Below, piece by piece: positions 56,500 to 64,000 of a DNA stretch of 64,000 bases. The position numbers and the translations under genes are program-made. The DNA is taken from positions 992,001-1,056,000 of the forward strand of contig NC_007513.1 of the NCBI RefSeq assembly GCF_000012505.1, read 5' to 3'. This DNA is from Synechococcus sp. CC9902 (GTDB lineage Bacteria > Cyanobacteriota > Cyanobacteriia > PCC-6307 > Cyanobiaceae). Numbering within the stretch: the first letter of the stretch is position 1; every line of letters begins with the position of its first letter. Below the pieces are notes generated by a model. It made no database searches. It was not told the DNA's origin and worked only from the letters and a program-made list of their open reading frames with translations.

Positions 56500-56595
56500 T
56501 CATTCGATTTTGCGTTGAAGCATCACTATCTCACCGTAGAAAATTGCCATTGCACCGACGGCAGCAGCTGAAATCGCAAAAACAGTGAGAATCAT
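56500..56595 (-). CDS. Membrane micro-protein, 31 aa
   Basis: An ATG-started leftward frame with one hydrophobic helix (about residues 3-20) and a charged end (QRKIE). An AAGGG ribosome-binding site lies eight bases before the ATG. It resembles single-pass photosynthetic subunits in size but has no recognisable family. Confidence 0.5.
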   Translation of the reverse strand: MILTVFAISAAAVGAMAIFYGEIVMLQRKIE

Positions 56596-56765
56596 TCAAT
56601 AACCCTTGATTGCGATGGTCTAAAGGGGTTATGCCCATTGGGCGTTATGGAGAACCGCCCTCCTATGGGCGGGTTAGTGCATGTCGGCTCGGGCGACTCT
56701 TGGTTTCTAGCCAGCAAGGCCGAGCGATCATGTATGTTAATGAATGTAAAGCAACGTGTACGAAT

Positions 56766-56966
56766 ATGAATGGCTGGTTCGCAGCGCTCTACTTCCTCTT
56801 CTTCGCAGTGATAGCAGGAGGTGCTTTTGCAATGATGTGGGGAAACATTCGCTACACCAGCTGGGATAAGCCAGCCAAGCGCCACCCCGAAGCACCCCAA
56901 CCAGGCGAGGAAGTTCTCTACGCCAATCTCAGTCGTGAAAAGCTTGAGGAGCTTTATCAAAAATGA
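56766..56966 (+). CDS. Small single-pass membrane protein, 66 aa
   Basis: ATG 56,766 (MNGWFAALY) gives one helix then a hydrophilic tail rich in Pro, Glu and Lys (KRHPEAPQPGEEV). An in-frame ATG at 56,730 would add twelve residues. It overlaps the next gene by four bases (ATGA), so the two are translated together. No family recognised. Confidence 0.65.
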   Translation: MNGWFAALYFLFFAVIAGGAFAMMWGNIRYTSWDKPAKRHPEAPQPGEEVLYANLSREKLEELYQK

Positions 56967-57208
56967 TGAAATCTATTCTCTCTCTGATGTTTGCTGCACT
57001 GATGTGGGTTCAAGTTCCTCAATGGGATGCGGATTGGAGCAAGTGTGCCGTTGATGTTCCCGACACTGCCTGCCATTGGTACATCACTGCTCCAGATTCC
57101 ACGATGGGTGAAGGCTTTAGTTGGGAAAACTCTCCTTGGTTCTCTGTTGAAGGCTTGAGAGATATTGGTGAACTAAGCAACACAGTTGAGTCTTTGCAAG
57201 CAACCTGA
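56963..57208 (+). CDS. Small secreted protein, 81 aa
   Basis: A signal-like N-terminus (KSILSLMFAALMWVQV) precedes a mature acidic part with two Cys (KCAVD, ACHWY) that could form a disulfide. It overlaps the membrane protein gene before it. Similar short proteins occur in marine picocyanobacteria, but I cannot name a family. Confidence 0.65.
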   Translation: MMKSILSLMFAALMWVQVPQWDADWSKCAVDVPDTACHWYITAPDSTMGEGFSWENSPWFSVEGLRDIGELSNTVESLQAT

Positions 57209-57471
57209 GCTTGTTTTCAATTGGTTTGAAGCTTAGAATTGCTGGGCTAATGTGTAAATCACTGATACTTTTGATTTAAGGAATATACAATCTTGGTATT
57301 CTAAATTGCTTTTTGAGCGCGCCATTGCCACAGCTTACATGATTTGGCTTTACAGATTTCTTGAAAAATAGAACACTCTTGTACGATATAAAATTAGCCA
57401 CCTCGAGCCATATTTTTTATTGTTACCAGCTAAGACTTTAGCCTTGCTTTCCTAAGCTTTATAAATTGAAG

Positions 57472-58290
57472 CTAGCCAAATCGTCCAGACACATAGTCTT
57501 GTGTGGCTTGCTGTTGGGGAGAATTAAAAATAGATTGAGTATCATTGAATTCCACTAAATAACCAACTTTCCCGGATCGATTCTCGACTGTTTCTGCATT
57601 AAAAAAGGCCGTTTCATCACTCACCCGAACGGCCTGTTGCATATTGTGAGTCACAATTACAATGGTGAAGCTCTTCTTGAGCTCATGCATTGTTTCTTCG
57701 ATCTTCAATGTAGAAATTGGGTCTAAGGCAGAGCAGGGTTCATCCATCAATATTACCTCCGGTTGGGTGGCAATCGTACGGGCAATACATAACCGTTGTT
57801 GTTGTCCACCAGATAAGGAGCAACCGCTGTCTTTTAGCTTGTCTTTGCATTCATCCCAAACAGCGGCCTGACGGAGAGAACGCTCCACCAATTCATCCAT
57901 ATTTCCTGTATATCCGTTGATACGGGCGCCGAACGCAACATTTTCATAGATGCTTTTTGGGAATGGGTTGGGTTGTTGAAACACCATTCCAATGCGTCGC
58001 CTAACTTCGACTGGGTCGACAGCAGCGTCGTATAAATCAACACCGTCAAAAAGTACGCGTCCTTTCAACGTGCAACCTTCGATTAAATCATTCATGCGAT
58101 TAATCGATCGTAAAAGTGTTGATTTTCCACATCCTGAAGGCCCAATAAAAGCCGTTACTTTGCCGGTTGATATTTCACAAAAAACATCTTTAACTGCAGC
58201 AGATTTGCCATAGCTAATGGTCACGTTCTGCATTGAAACTGCAATATTTTCAGCGGTGCTCTGTTGTTTGTCTGCGGATTCCTTAGTCAT
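57472..58290 (-). CDS. pstB: Phosphate ABC transporter ATP-binding protein
   Basis: A 272-aa ATPase. Walker [22 protein letters not shown], the PstB-typical [17 protein letters not shown], signature [16 protein letters not shown], and Walker [13 protein letters not shown] are complete. The DPIS stretch is family-typical. It follows pstA by a 66-base gap on the same strand and energises high-affinity phosphate uptake. Confidence 0.97.
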   Translation of the reverse strand: MTKESADKQQSTAENIAVSMQNVTISYGKSAAVKDVFCEISTGKVTAFIGPSGCGKSTLLRSINRMNDLIEGCTLKGRVLFDGVDLYDAAVDPVEVRRRIGMVFQQPNPFPKSIYENVAFGARINGYTGNMDELVERSLRQAAVWDECKDKLKDSGCSLSGGQQQRLCIARTIATQPEVILMDEPCSALDPISTLKIEETMHELKKSFTIVIVTHNMQQAVRVSDETAFFNAETVENRSGKVGYLVEFNDTQSIFNSPQQQATQDYVSGRFG

Positions 58291-58356
58291 GGCGCCCTGT
58301 GCTGAGTAAAAGGTAAAGGGAGTCGGCGAGGTCTCTGGATAAGTGCTGACACCGTG

Positions 58357-59271
58357 TCACCTTGATGCGAATCGTCCAAGCCAGCGAGCGAATAAATTGA
58401 GAGACAAAATTAGTGCTACAAGGACAAAAGATGCTGCCCAAGCTAATTCATTTTGAACCTCAAGGGGCATGATGGAAAAATTATAAATTAAGACTGATAA
58501 TGTGGCAATCGACGAGAACAACCCATCCACTGATAAGAGGTTGGCCCAGTATGAAGAAAATAATGCAGTGAAGATTAGTGGGGCCGTTTCACCTGCTGCC
58601 CGTGCAACCGCTAGTACGACGCCTGTAGCAATGGGCGTGAAGGCCGTGGGCACCGTGATGCGCGTAATCGTGATGAATCGAGAGGCGCCGACGCCTAACG
58701 CTCCACGACGAAGGTCATCTGGTACCAATTTTAATCCCTCATCAGTTGTCTTAATGATGGTTGGAATCATTAAGATTGAAAGTGCTAGGCCACCAGCAAC
58801 AGCACTGTAGGAATTTCCAAATAACAATTTAGTTGTTACTAATGTTCCATAGATAAATACACCAGCGATGATTGATGGTACTCCGGCAAGTACATTGGTG
58901 CCGAAACGAATGAATTGCGCAAACCAGTCTGATCTTGAATATTCTGCTAAATAAATTCCTCCACCTACCCCCACCGGAATTGCAAATAAAGCTGCAATTA
59001 AGGTAACTACCAATGTGCCGATAATTGCATTCCCGATTCCGCCTCCCTCTAGTCCTGGTGGTGGAGGTAATTGCGTAAAGAGGTCGATGCTGATTTTTGA
59101 AGCACCCTTAATCAATACGTAGCCCAATACAAGAATTAAGGGCAGAACAGCAATGGCTGAAAAAAGTCCAGCTAGCCCTGTCATCAATCGGTTGCCCAGA
59201 TTACGTGTGATATTTGGTTTGTAGCTGAGCTCAGATTTTCTAGTGATTAAGCCAGAGTTATTCTTTTTCAT
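58357..59271 (-). CDS. pstA: Phosphate ABC transporter permease PstA
   Basis: From ATG 59,271 (MKKNNSG) the product is 304 aa with about six helices and the PstA pattern LPPPPGLEGGGIGNAIIGT, VGGGIYLAEYS and DLRRGALGVGASR (EAA-like loop). It overlaps no gene; pstC ends one base upstream of its ATG. Confidence 0.96.
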   Translation of the reverse strand: MKKNNSGLITRKSELSYKPNITRNLGNRLMTGLAGLFSAIAVLPLILVLGYVLIKGASKISIDLFTQLPPPPGLEGGGIGNAIIGTLVVTLIAALFAIPVGVGGGIYLAEYSRSDWFAQFIRFGTNVLAGVPSIIAGVFIYGTLVTTKLLFGNSYSAVAGGLALSILMIPTIIKTTDEGLKLVPDDLRRGALGVGASRFITITRITVPTAFTPIATGVVLAVARAAGETAPLIFTALFSSYWANLLSVDGLFSSIATLSVLIYNFSIMPLEVQNELAWAASFVLVALILSLNLFARWLGRFASR

Positions 59272-59272
59272 A

Positions 59273-60223
59273 TTAATACTTAAGGCTAAGCCTTTTAACA
59301 AGAAGCTGCGCGAAGATATTGACTGCAAGCGTCATAATAATGAGCACGAAAGCGGCATACATTAGTGAGGAAACCTGCGATCCATCAGCTTCGCCAAATT
59401 GGTTCGCCAGCATTGCGGAAATCGTATTGCCAGGTGCCAACAAGGAAAAGCTGAAGTTGTTTGAGTTTCCAATAATCATCGTTACTGCCATGGTCTCTCC
59501 CATTGCCCTTCCAAGGGCAAGCATCACCCCACCAACAATTCCAGAGATTGCTGCAGGTAAGGTCACGTTGATGATGGCGCCCCAACGTGTCGTGCCAATT
59601 CCATATGCAGCCTGAGTTAATTGTTGAGGAACTTGCTGGAGTGAATCACGTGTAATTGCTGTAATGATCGGTAGGATCATCACCACCAAGATTAAAACTG
59701 CTGGTAATGTGCCCGGTCCCATCGGTGAAGAGCTAAAGAGAGGAAACCATCCGAAATAGTTGTAAAGAAGTTCCAGCCCTGGCCGAATGAAAGGCTCCAT
59801 CACAAAGATGGCCCATAAGCCGAGAACAACCGATGGAATTGCTGCCAATAACTCCACCATCAAGCCGATAAAGTTTCTTAGTTTTTCTGGAATAATGTTT
59901 TCTGTGATGAATATTGCCGTTCCAATACCCAATGGAACAGCGATGAAAAGTGACAAAATGGAGGTCACCAAGGTGCCGTAAATCGCGGCTCCAGCTCCGT
60001 ATTCATCATCGACGGGGTTCCAATTGGATGTAATCAAGAATTCCCATCCGTACCGAAGCATGGACGGCAGCCCCCCCTGAAAAACCACGATCAGAATCGC
60101 GACCAAGATCAGGGCCACGACCGACGCCAGACTGAGCGCCAGGGTCTTAAAACCTGAGTCCACCAGCTTTTCGGACTGCGGTCGCTTGCGGAGTCGGTAC
60201 CGATTGTCCATGGGGCTGGACAT
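59273..60223 (-). CDS. pstC: Phosphate ABC transporter permease PstC
   Basis: From ATG 60,223 (MSSPMDN) or ATG 60,211 the protein is about 312-316 aa. Marks: LLAAIPSVVLGLWAIFVM, SLQQVPQQLTQAAYGIGTTRW (EAA loop) and ALGRAMGETMAVTMIIGN. The periplasmic PstS and the regulators PhoB/PhoR are not in this window. It is divergent from dnaK with a 140-base gap. Confidence 0.96.
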   Translation of the reverse strand: MSSPMDNRYRLRKRPQSEKLVDSGFKTLALSLASVVALILVAILIVVFQGGLPSMLRYGWEFLITSNWNPVDDEYGAGAAIYGTLVTSILSLFIAVPLGIGTAIFITENIIPEKLRNFIGLMVELLAAIPSVVLGLWAIFVMEPFIRPGLELLYNYFGWFPLFSSSPMGPGTLPAVLILVVMILPIITAITRDSLQQVPQQLTQAAYGIGTTRWGAIINVTLPAAISGIVGGVMLALGRAMGETMAVTMIIGNSNNFSFSLLAPGNTISAMLANQFGEADGSQVSSLMYAAFVLIIMTLAVNIFAQLLVKRLSLKY

Positions 60224-60362
60224 TCTCCGGGAGATCACACCGCTACAAAGTATGGGGGACATCGGTCCTGGATTCCTTGTGATGCCGAACACCCATCCAT
60301 GCCCATGGGTTAGGGGCTTATTCGGAACCGGCCGTTAGCCTGGGGTCCCACTGATTGCGGGT

Positions 60363-62354
60363 ATGGGTCGGATCGTCGGAATCGATCTAGGGACCACCAA
60401 TTCGGTAGTCGCCGTTTTGGAGGCCGGGCGCCCCCATGTCATTGCCAATGCTGAAGGTGGGCGGACTACGCCATCCGTTGTCGGTTACAGCAAGGATCAA
60501 GAACTTTTAGTCGGTCAACTTGCCAGACGACAACTGGTGTTGAGCCCACGCAATACATTTTCCAATCTCAAGCGTTTTGTCGGCCGCGATTGGGACGAGT
60601 TGGACGACAGCAGTCTTTCTGTTCCCTACACCGTTCGGGCAAATGACCGTGGTCAGGTGCGCGTGCCCTGCCCTGTGACCGAGAGGGAATATGCACCGGA
60701 GGAGTTGGTCGCAAGCATCATTCGAAAGTTGGTCGACGATGCGTCGACTTACTTAGGTGAAACCGTTGAAGCCGCAGTGGTGACGGTTCCGGCCTATTTC
60801 AACGATGCGCAACGGCAGGCAACCCGTGATGCTGGTCGATTGGCTGGTATCTCCGTTGAGCGAATTCTGAATGAACCCACAGCCGCAGCCTTGGCTTACG
60901 GCTTTGATCGCAGTGCCGTCCGCCGGGTGCTCGTTTTCGATCTTGGTGGTGGCACCTTCGATGTGTCGTTGCTTCGGATTGCCAATGGTGTTTTTGATGT
61001 CAAATCAACAAATGGAGATACCCAGCTCGGTGGCAACGATTTCGACCAGCGCATCGTTGATTGGCTGGCAGATGCCTTTTTAAAAGAACACTCCATTGAT
61101 CTGCGTCGCGACCGGCAGGCTTTGCAACGGCTCACCGAGGCTGCAGAAAAGGCAAAGCAAGAGCTTTCTGGCGTTTTAACGACTCCCATCTCTTTGCCGT
61201 TTATCGCGACGGGGACTGAGGGGCCACTTCATATCGAAACCAACCTGGACCGTCCAACATTTGAAGGCCTTTGTCCGGACCTCCTCGACCGGTTGCTGAA
61301 TCCGGTTCAGGCTGCTTTGCGCGATTCCGGTTGGGCACCGGATGACATTGACGATGTGGTGCTTGTGGGGGGTGGTACCCGGATGCCGATGGTTCAACAA
61401 CTGGTTCGGACCCTTGTTCCGATTGACCCTTGCCAGTCGGTCAACCCCGATGAAGTGGTGGCCATTGGTGCCGCGGTCCAGGCCGGGATCCTCACGGGGG
61501 AACTGCGAGATCTGCTGCTGAACGATGTGACACCGCTCTCCCTTGGTCTGGAAACGGTGGGCGGTTTGATGAAGGTTTTGATTCCACGCAATACCCCCAT
61601 CCCCGTGCGCCAATCTGATGTATTCAGTACTTCGGAAGCGAATCAATCGTCCGTTGAAATTCATATCTGGCAAGGTGAGCGCCAGATGGCATCTGACAAC
61701 AAGTCGTTAGGACGCTTCCGCCTCTCCGGAATTCCTCCAGCACCGCGTGGCGTTCCCCAGGTGCAAGTTGCTTTTGATATCGATGCCAATGGTTTGCTCC
61801 AGGTCAGTGCGACTGACCGGACTACGGGCCGCAAACAATCCGTGTCGATCCAAGGTGGATCGAATCTCAACGAAGAGGAGGTAACGGCTCTCCTGGCTGA
61901 GGCTGAGGCCAGAGCTGATGAAGATCGCCGCAAACGCAATCAAATCGAGCGGCGCAATCGAGCCCAAACCCTCCTCTCCCAGGCTGAGCGCCGATTGCGT
62001 GATGCGGCGCTGGAACTTGGCCCCTATGGAGCAGAACGTCAACAACGTTCGGTGGAAATGGCCATCCGTGATGTGCAGGACTGTTTGGCTGCGGACGACC
62101 TTCAAGAGATTGACCTCAGCGTGAGTGGATTGGAGGAGGCAATGTTTGGTTTGAATCGACGCCTCTCGGCAGAACGTCAATCCGATGGAAGTCCGCTTCA
62201 GGGCATCCGCAGCACCCTCGGTTCGCTGAAGGATGAGTTGTTTTCAGATGATTGGGATGACGACCCTTGGGGTGCTCCTAGTCGCCCGCCCGATCGCAGC
62301 CGTGGTTTGAACCGGCGTGATGCATCCGCTTGGGACGATGACATCTACCGCTAA
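60363..62354 (+). CDS. dnaK: Hsp70 chaperone DnaK
   Basis: A 663-aa Hsp70. The ATPase domain has GIDLGTTNSVVAVLE, FDLGGGTFDVSLL and VLVGGGTRMPMVQ; the substrate domain and alpha-helical lid follow. The C-terminus DDWDDDPWGAPSRPPDRSR...DDIYR differs from canonical DnaK tails, as in the cyanobacterial DnaK1 type. ATG overlaps nothing; a J-protein gene overlaps its last 17 bases. Several dnaK paralogues are usual in cyanobacteria. Confidence 0.95.
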   Translation: MGRIVGIDLGTTNSVVAVLEAGRPHVIANAEGGRTTPSVVGYSKDQELLVGQLARRQLVLSPRNTFSNLKRFVGRDWDELDDSSLSVPYTVRANDRGQVRVPCPVTEREYAPEELVASIIRKLVDDASTYLGETVEAAVVTVPAYFNDAQRQATRDAGRLAGISVERILNEPTAAALAYGFDRSAVRRVLVFDLGGGTFDVSLLRIANGVFDVKSTNGDTQLGGNDFDQRIVDWLADAFLKEHSIDLRRDRQALQRLTEAAEKAKQELSGVLTTPISLPFIATGTEGPLHIETNLDRPTFEGLCPDLLDRLLNPVQAALRDSGWAPDDIDDVVLVGGGTRMPMVQQLVRTLVPIDPCQSVNPDEVVAIGAAVQAGILTGELRDLLLNDVTPLSLGLETVGGLMKVLIPRNTPIPVRQSDVFSTSEANQSSVEIHIWQGERQMASDNKSLGRFRLSGIPPAPRGVPQVQVAFDIDANGLLQVSATDRTTGRKQSVSIQGGSNLNEEEVTALLAEAEARADEDRRKRNQIERRNRAQTLLSQAERRLRDAALELGPYGAERQQRSVEMAIRDVQDCLAADDLQEIDLSVSGLEEAMFGLNRRLSAERQSDGSPLQGIRSTLGSLKDELFSDDWDDDPWGAPSRPPDRSRGLNRRDASAWDDDIYR

Positions 62355-63267
62355 TCCTGATTATTGGTCCCTGCTTGGGATCCGTCCCGATAGTGATGCT
62401 GCGCAGCTCAAACGAGCCTTCCGTCGGGAAGCCCGTCGTTGGCATCCGGATCTCAATGGAAATGATCCCGTTGCCGAAGAGCGATTCAAGCTCGTGAATG
62501 AGGCATATGCGGTTCTCAATGACCCACGACGACGGGATGCATGGCAGCGGGGTACGGGTGTTGTAGAGGCCGATGATGACCCGTTCACAACAGGTTTTCC
62601 TGATTTTGAGGATTACCTCGATGTGATTTTTGGAAGGCGAGAACGTCGTGAAGACGCTGCTCCTGAACCTGCATCTGAACCAGAGGTCATGCCTTGGCAG
62701 ACAGGTGACAGCCACGTGTCCTCAGAGCGGCCCGTGGCAGCACCCGCACCACCACCGCCTGTTCTGGCCGTTGAAGATCTTGAATCTGTTGTGGAGCTCA
62801 CCCCAGACCAGGCTCTACTGGGTACCCAGGTGGAACTCACCCTTGGCGATGGAACGCTGATTCAGCTCGATACACCACCCTTTGCCGGAGATGGTTGGCG
62901 TTTGCGTCTTGAAGGTGTGGCTCCAGGGGGGCGTGATCATTTTTTACAGCTTCGCGTCATCACTGAAGACGGTCTGCGTGTTGATGGTTTGCGGGTGCAC
63001 TACAAATTGGAACTCTTTCCCCCAGATGCGGCCCTGGGCTGTGCCGTTGATGTGCCCACCCTGGATGGGCCTGTCACCTTGCAGGTTCCCCCAGGCTCGT
63101 CGAGTGGTCGTCTGTTACGTCTGCGGGGTCGGGGACTCTCAATGGAAGATCAACTAGGGGATCAACTGGTTGAAGTGGTGGTGGTGATCCCTTCCGACTT
63201 AGGTGAAGACGAACGTGCTTTGTATCGACGTTTGCAGGAGCTAGCGCTCGAATCTGAGATCCAGTGA
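62338..63267 (+). CDS. J-domain chaperone (DnaJ/CbpA-like)
   Basis: From ATG 62,338 the product is 309 aa. The J domain (about 7-70) has HPD at 36-38 in RRWHPDLNG. A Pro/Glu-rich linker (110-145) follows, then a substrate-binding beta domain with PPGSSSGRLLRLRGRG. No zinc-finger CxxCxGxG repeats, so it is a class B J-protein. It is translated in overlap with dnaK, a likely functional pair. Confidence 0.92.
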   Translation: MTSTANPDYWSLLGIRPDSDAAQLKRAFRREARRWHPDLNGNDPVAEERFKLVNEAYAVLNDPRRRDAWQRGTGVVEADDDPFTTGFPDFEDYLDVIFGRRERREDAAPEPASEPEVMPWQTGDSHVSSERPVAAPAPPPPVLAVEDLESVVELTPDQALLGTQVELTLGDGTLIQLDTPPFAGDGWRLRLEGVAPGGRDHFLQLRVITEDGLRVDGLRVHYKLELFPPDAALGCAVDVPTLDGPVTLQVPPGSSSGRLLRLRGRGLSMEDQLGDQLVEVVVVIPSDLGEDERALYRRLQELALESEIQ

Positions 63268-63346
63268 GGTAATTCGCACCTCTGAGGATGCATGCATTCG
63301 TGGGTCGGTGAGAGACTCCGATCCAGATCGGCTTGTTGGTTCAGGG

Positions 63347-63769
63347 ATGCGCGTTCACGTGCTTTTGTTTGACGCTGGCACGGACAGCGAAGGGATTCAT
63401 TCGCTTGAGATCGCTGGACGCACCGTGGTGTTGTTGTTTGAAAACCCAGAGGATGCCGAGCGATATGCAGGCTTGCTTGAGGCCCAGGATTTTCCTGTCC
63501 CAACCGTTGAGGGCTTGGATCGTGAGGACGTTGAATTGTTCTGTCGCGATGCTGGGTACGAGGCACGCCTGATCGAAGCGGGTTTTGTGCCTGGCACCGA
63601 TGAAGAGCGTTTGTTCATGGCTCCCCCTGAATCCAACCGTGATGTCAGCCAATGGAAGGAAGATCAACTTGCGGCGGAAGAGACACCCCCCAATTCCGAT
63701 GCATCTCTCGACGCGGAATCAAACCCTGAACTCGATGCGTTGAGACAACGTCTCGAAGGACTTCTTTAA
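63347..63769 (+). CDS. DUF3110 domain protein
   Basis: From ATG 63,347 (MRVHVLLFD) the protein is 140 aa. VHVLLFDAGTDSEGIHSLEI and the segment FENPEDAERYAGLLEAQDFP match DUF3110, a cyanobacterial and plastid family of unknown role. The C-terminal Glu/Asp/Pro-rich tail is probably disordered. murQ starts five bases after its stop. Confidence 0.88.
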   Translation: MRVHVLLFDAGTDSEGIHSLEIAGRTVVLLFENPEDAERYAGLLEAQDFPVPTVEGLDREDVELFCRDAGYEARLIEAGFVPGTDEERLFMAPPESNRDVSQWKEDQLAAEETPPNSDASLDAESNPELDALRQRLEGLL

Positions 63770-63773
63770 AGCG

Positions 63774-64000
63774 ATGGCTGGCTTTGATCCGACGCTTCAG
63801 CCCTCCGATGACCGCGGTCATCTCCTAACGGAGCAATCCAATCCCCGTAGTCGCCGATTGGATCAATTGGCGACGAATGATCTTGTGAATTTGTTTGTTG
63901 AGGAAGATCGACGTCCTCAAGAAGCGGTAGCGGAGGCATCTGAGGCAATAGCCGCCGCTGTGGATGCCATCTCAAAGCGCCTTTCCAGCGGTGGTCGGTT
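63774..64000 (+). CDS. murQ: N-acetylmuramic acid 6-phosphate etherase, N-terminal part
   Basis: The first 75 codons are present; the window ends inside the gene. DRGHLLTEQSNPRSRRLDQL and the following VNLFVEEDRRPQEAVAEA match the MurQ N-terminus. MurQ cleaves the lactyl ether of MurNAc-6-phosphate to recycle cell-wall sugars. It is the fourth gene in the dnaK direction. Confidence 0.9.
   Translation, partial: MAGFDPTLQPSDDRGHLLTEQSNPRSRRLDQLATNDLVNLFVEEDRRPQEAVAEASEAIAAAVDAISKRLSSGGR

Noticed and set aside
60224-60362. Possible Pho box before pstC
   Set aside because: CTAAC words occur on the minus strand but not as the spaced CTTAACC direct repeats expected of a cyanobacterial Pho box.
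1-64000. CRISPR arrays, rRNA genes and complete insertion sequences
   Set aside because: No regularly spaced direct repeats, rRNA sequence or transposase with terminal inverted repeats was seen in reading the window.

Overview
The window is cyanobacterial chromosome, most likely from a marine Synechococcus of the picocyanobacterial radiation. A low-light Prochlorococcus of the MIT9313 type cannot be excluded. The evidence is the oxygenic-photosynthesis genes (petN, psaK, thf1/psb29, a high-light-inducible protein, a PAP/fibrillin protein, Ycf49-like DUF2499 with DUF3593), a glucosylglycerol osmolyte operon, cyanobacterial chaperones and proteases (dnaK with a J-protein, htpG, clpP, clpS, ftsH), frequent GTG/TTG starts and very tight gene packing. 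No complete mobile element, CRISPR array or rRNA was seen. One tRNA-Ser(GGA) and a probable 6S RNA were found.

Bases 1-10,300 are accessory in character: small orphan proteins, AT-rich spacers, a region of broken short frames (2,500-3,500), a candidate structured RNA (6,922-7,015) and a pair of overlapping single-pass membrane micro-proteins (9,365-9,570). A few recognisable families lie among them (PAP/fibrillin, HLIP, methyltransferase, DUF427, J-domain).

Bases 10,300-18,640 hold a DUF1543 protein, the ligase-associated DNA repair set (Lhr-like helicase, ATP-dependent DNA ligase, MBL-fold exonuclease), nadA and a metallophosphoesterase that appears to use a CTG start. Bases 18,600-30,500 carry a GT28-like glycosyltransferase, a lysozyme-like muramidase, a TPM protein, a MidA-type methyltransferase, aroB, an orphan sugar-type ABC permease, purK followed by the 6S RNA candidate, DUF2103, clpS, petN with a 49-aa membrane protein behind it, thf1, clpP and a 50-aa DUF2256 protein.

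Bases 30,500-43,800 are mostly housekeeping: ftsH, a MacB-type permease, pyk, a MazG-like pyrophosphohydrolase, a YggT protein, scpB, ilvA, dxs, an FAD oxidoreductase with an in-frame 15-bp triplication, psaK, DUF3593/DUF2499 and csaB. Bases 43,786-49,250 are one operon, ggpS followed by a binding-protein-dependent sugar ABC transporter. All five genes overlap by four bases, coupling synthesis and recovery of glucosylglycerol.

Bases 49,300-55,700 carry a PrxQ-type peroxiredoxin, rpmB, htpG, a ferric-reductase-like membrane protein, a 4Fe-4S ferredoxin, hisZ, an inositol-monophosphatase-family enzyme, a 2Fe-2S ferredoxin and tRNA-Ser. Bases 55,700-57,470 are a small AT-rich accessory patch behind the tRNA with tiny membrane or secreted proteins. 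Bases 57,472-60,223 are pstB-pstA-pstC for phosphate uptake. Bases 60,363-64,000 carry dnaK, a J-domain protein, DUF3110 and the start of murQ.
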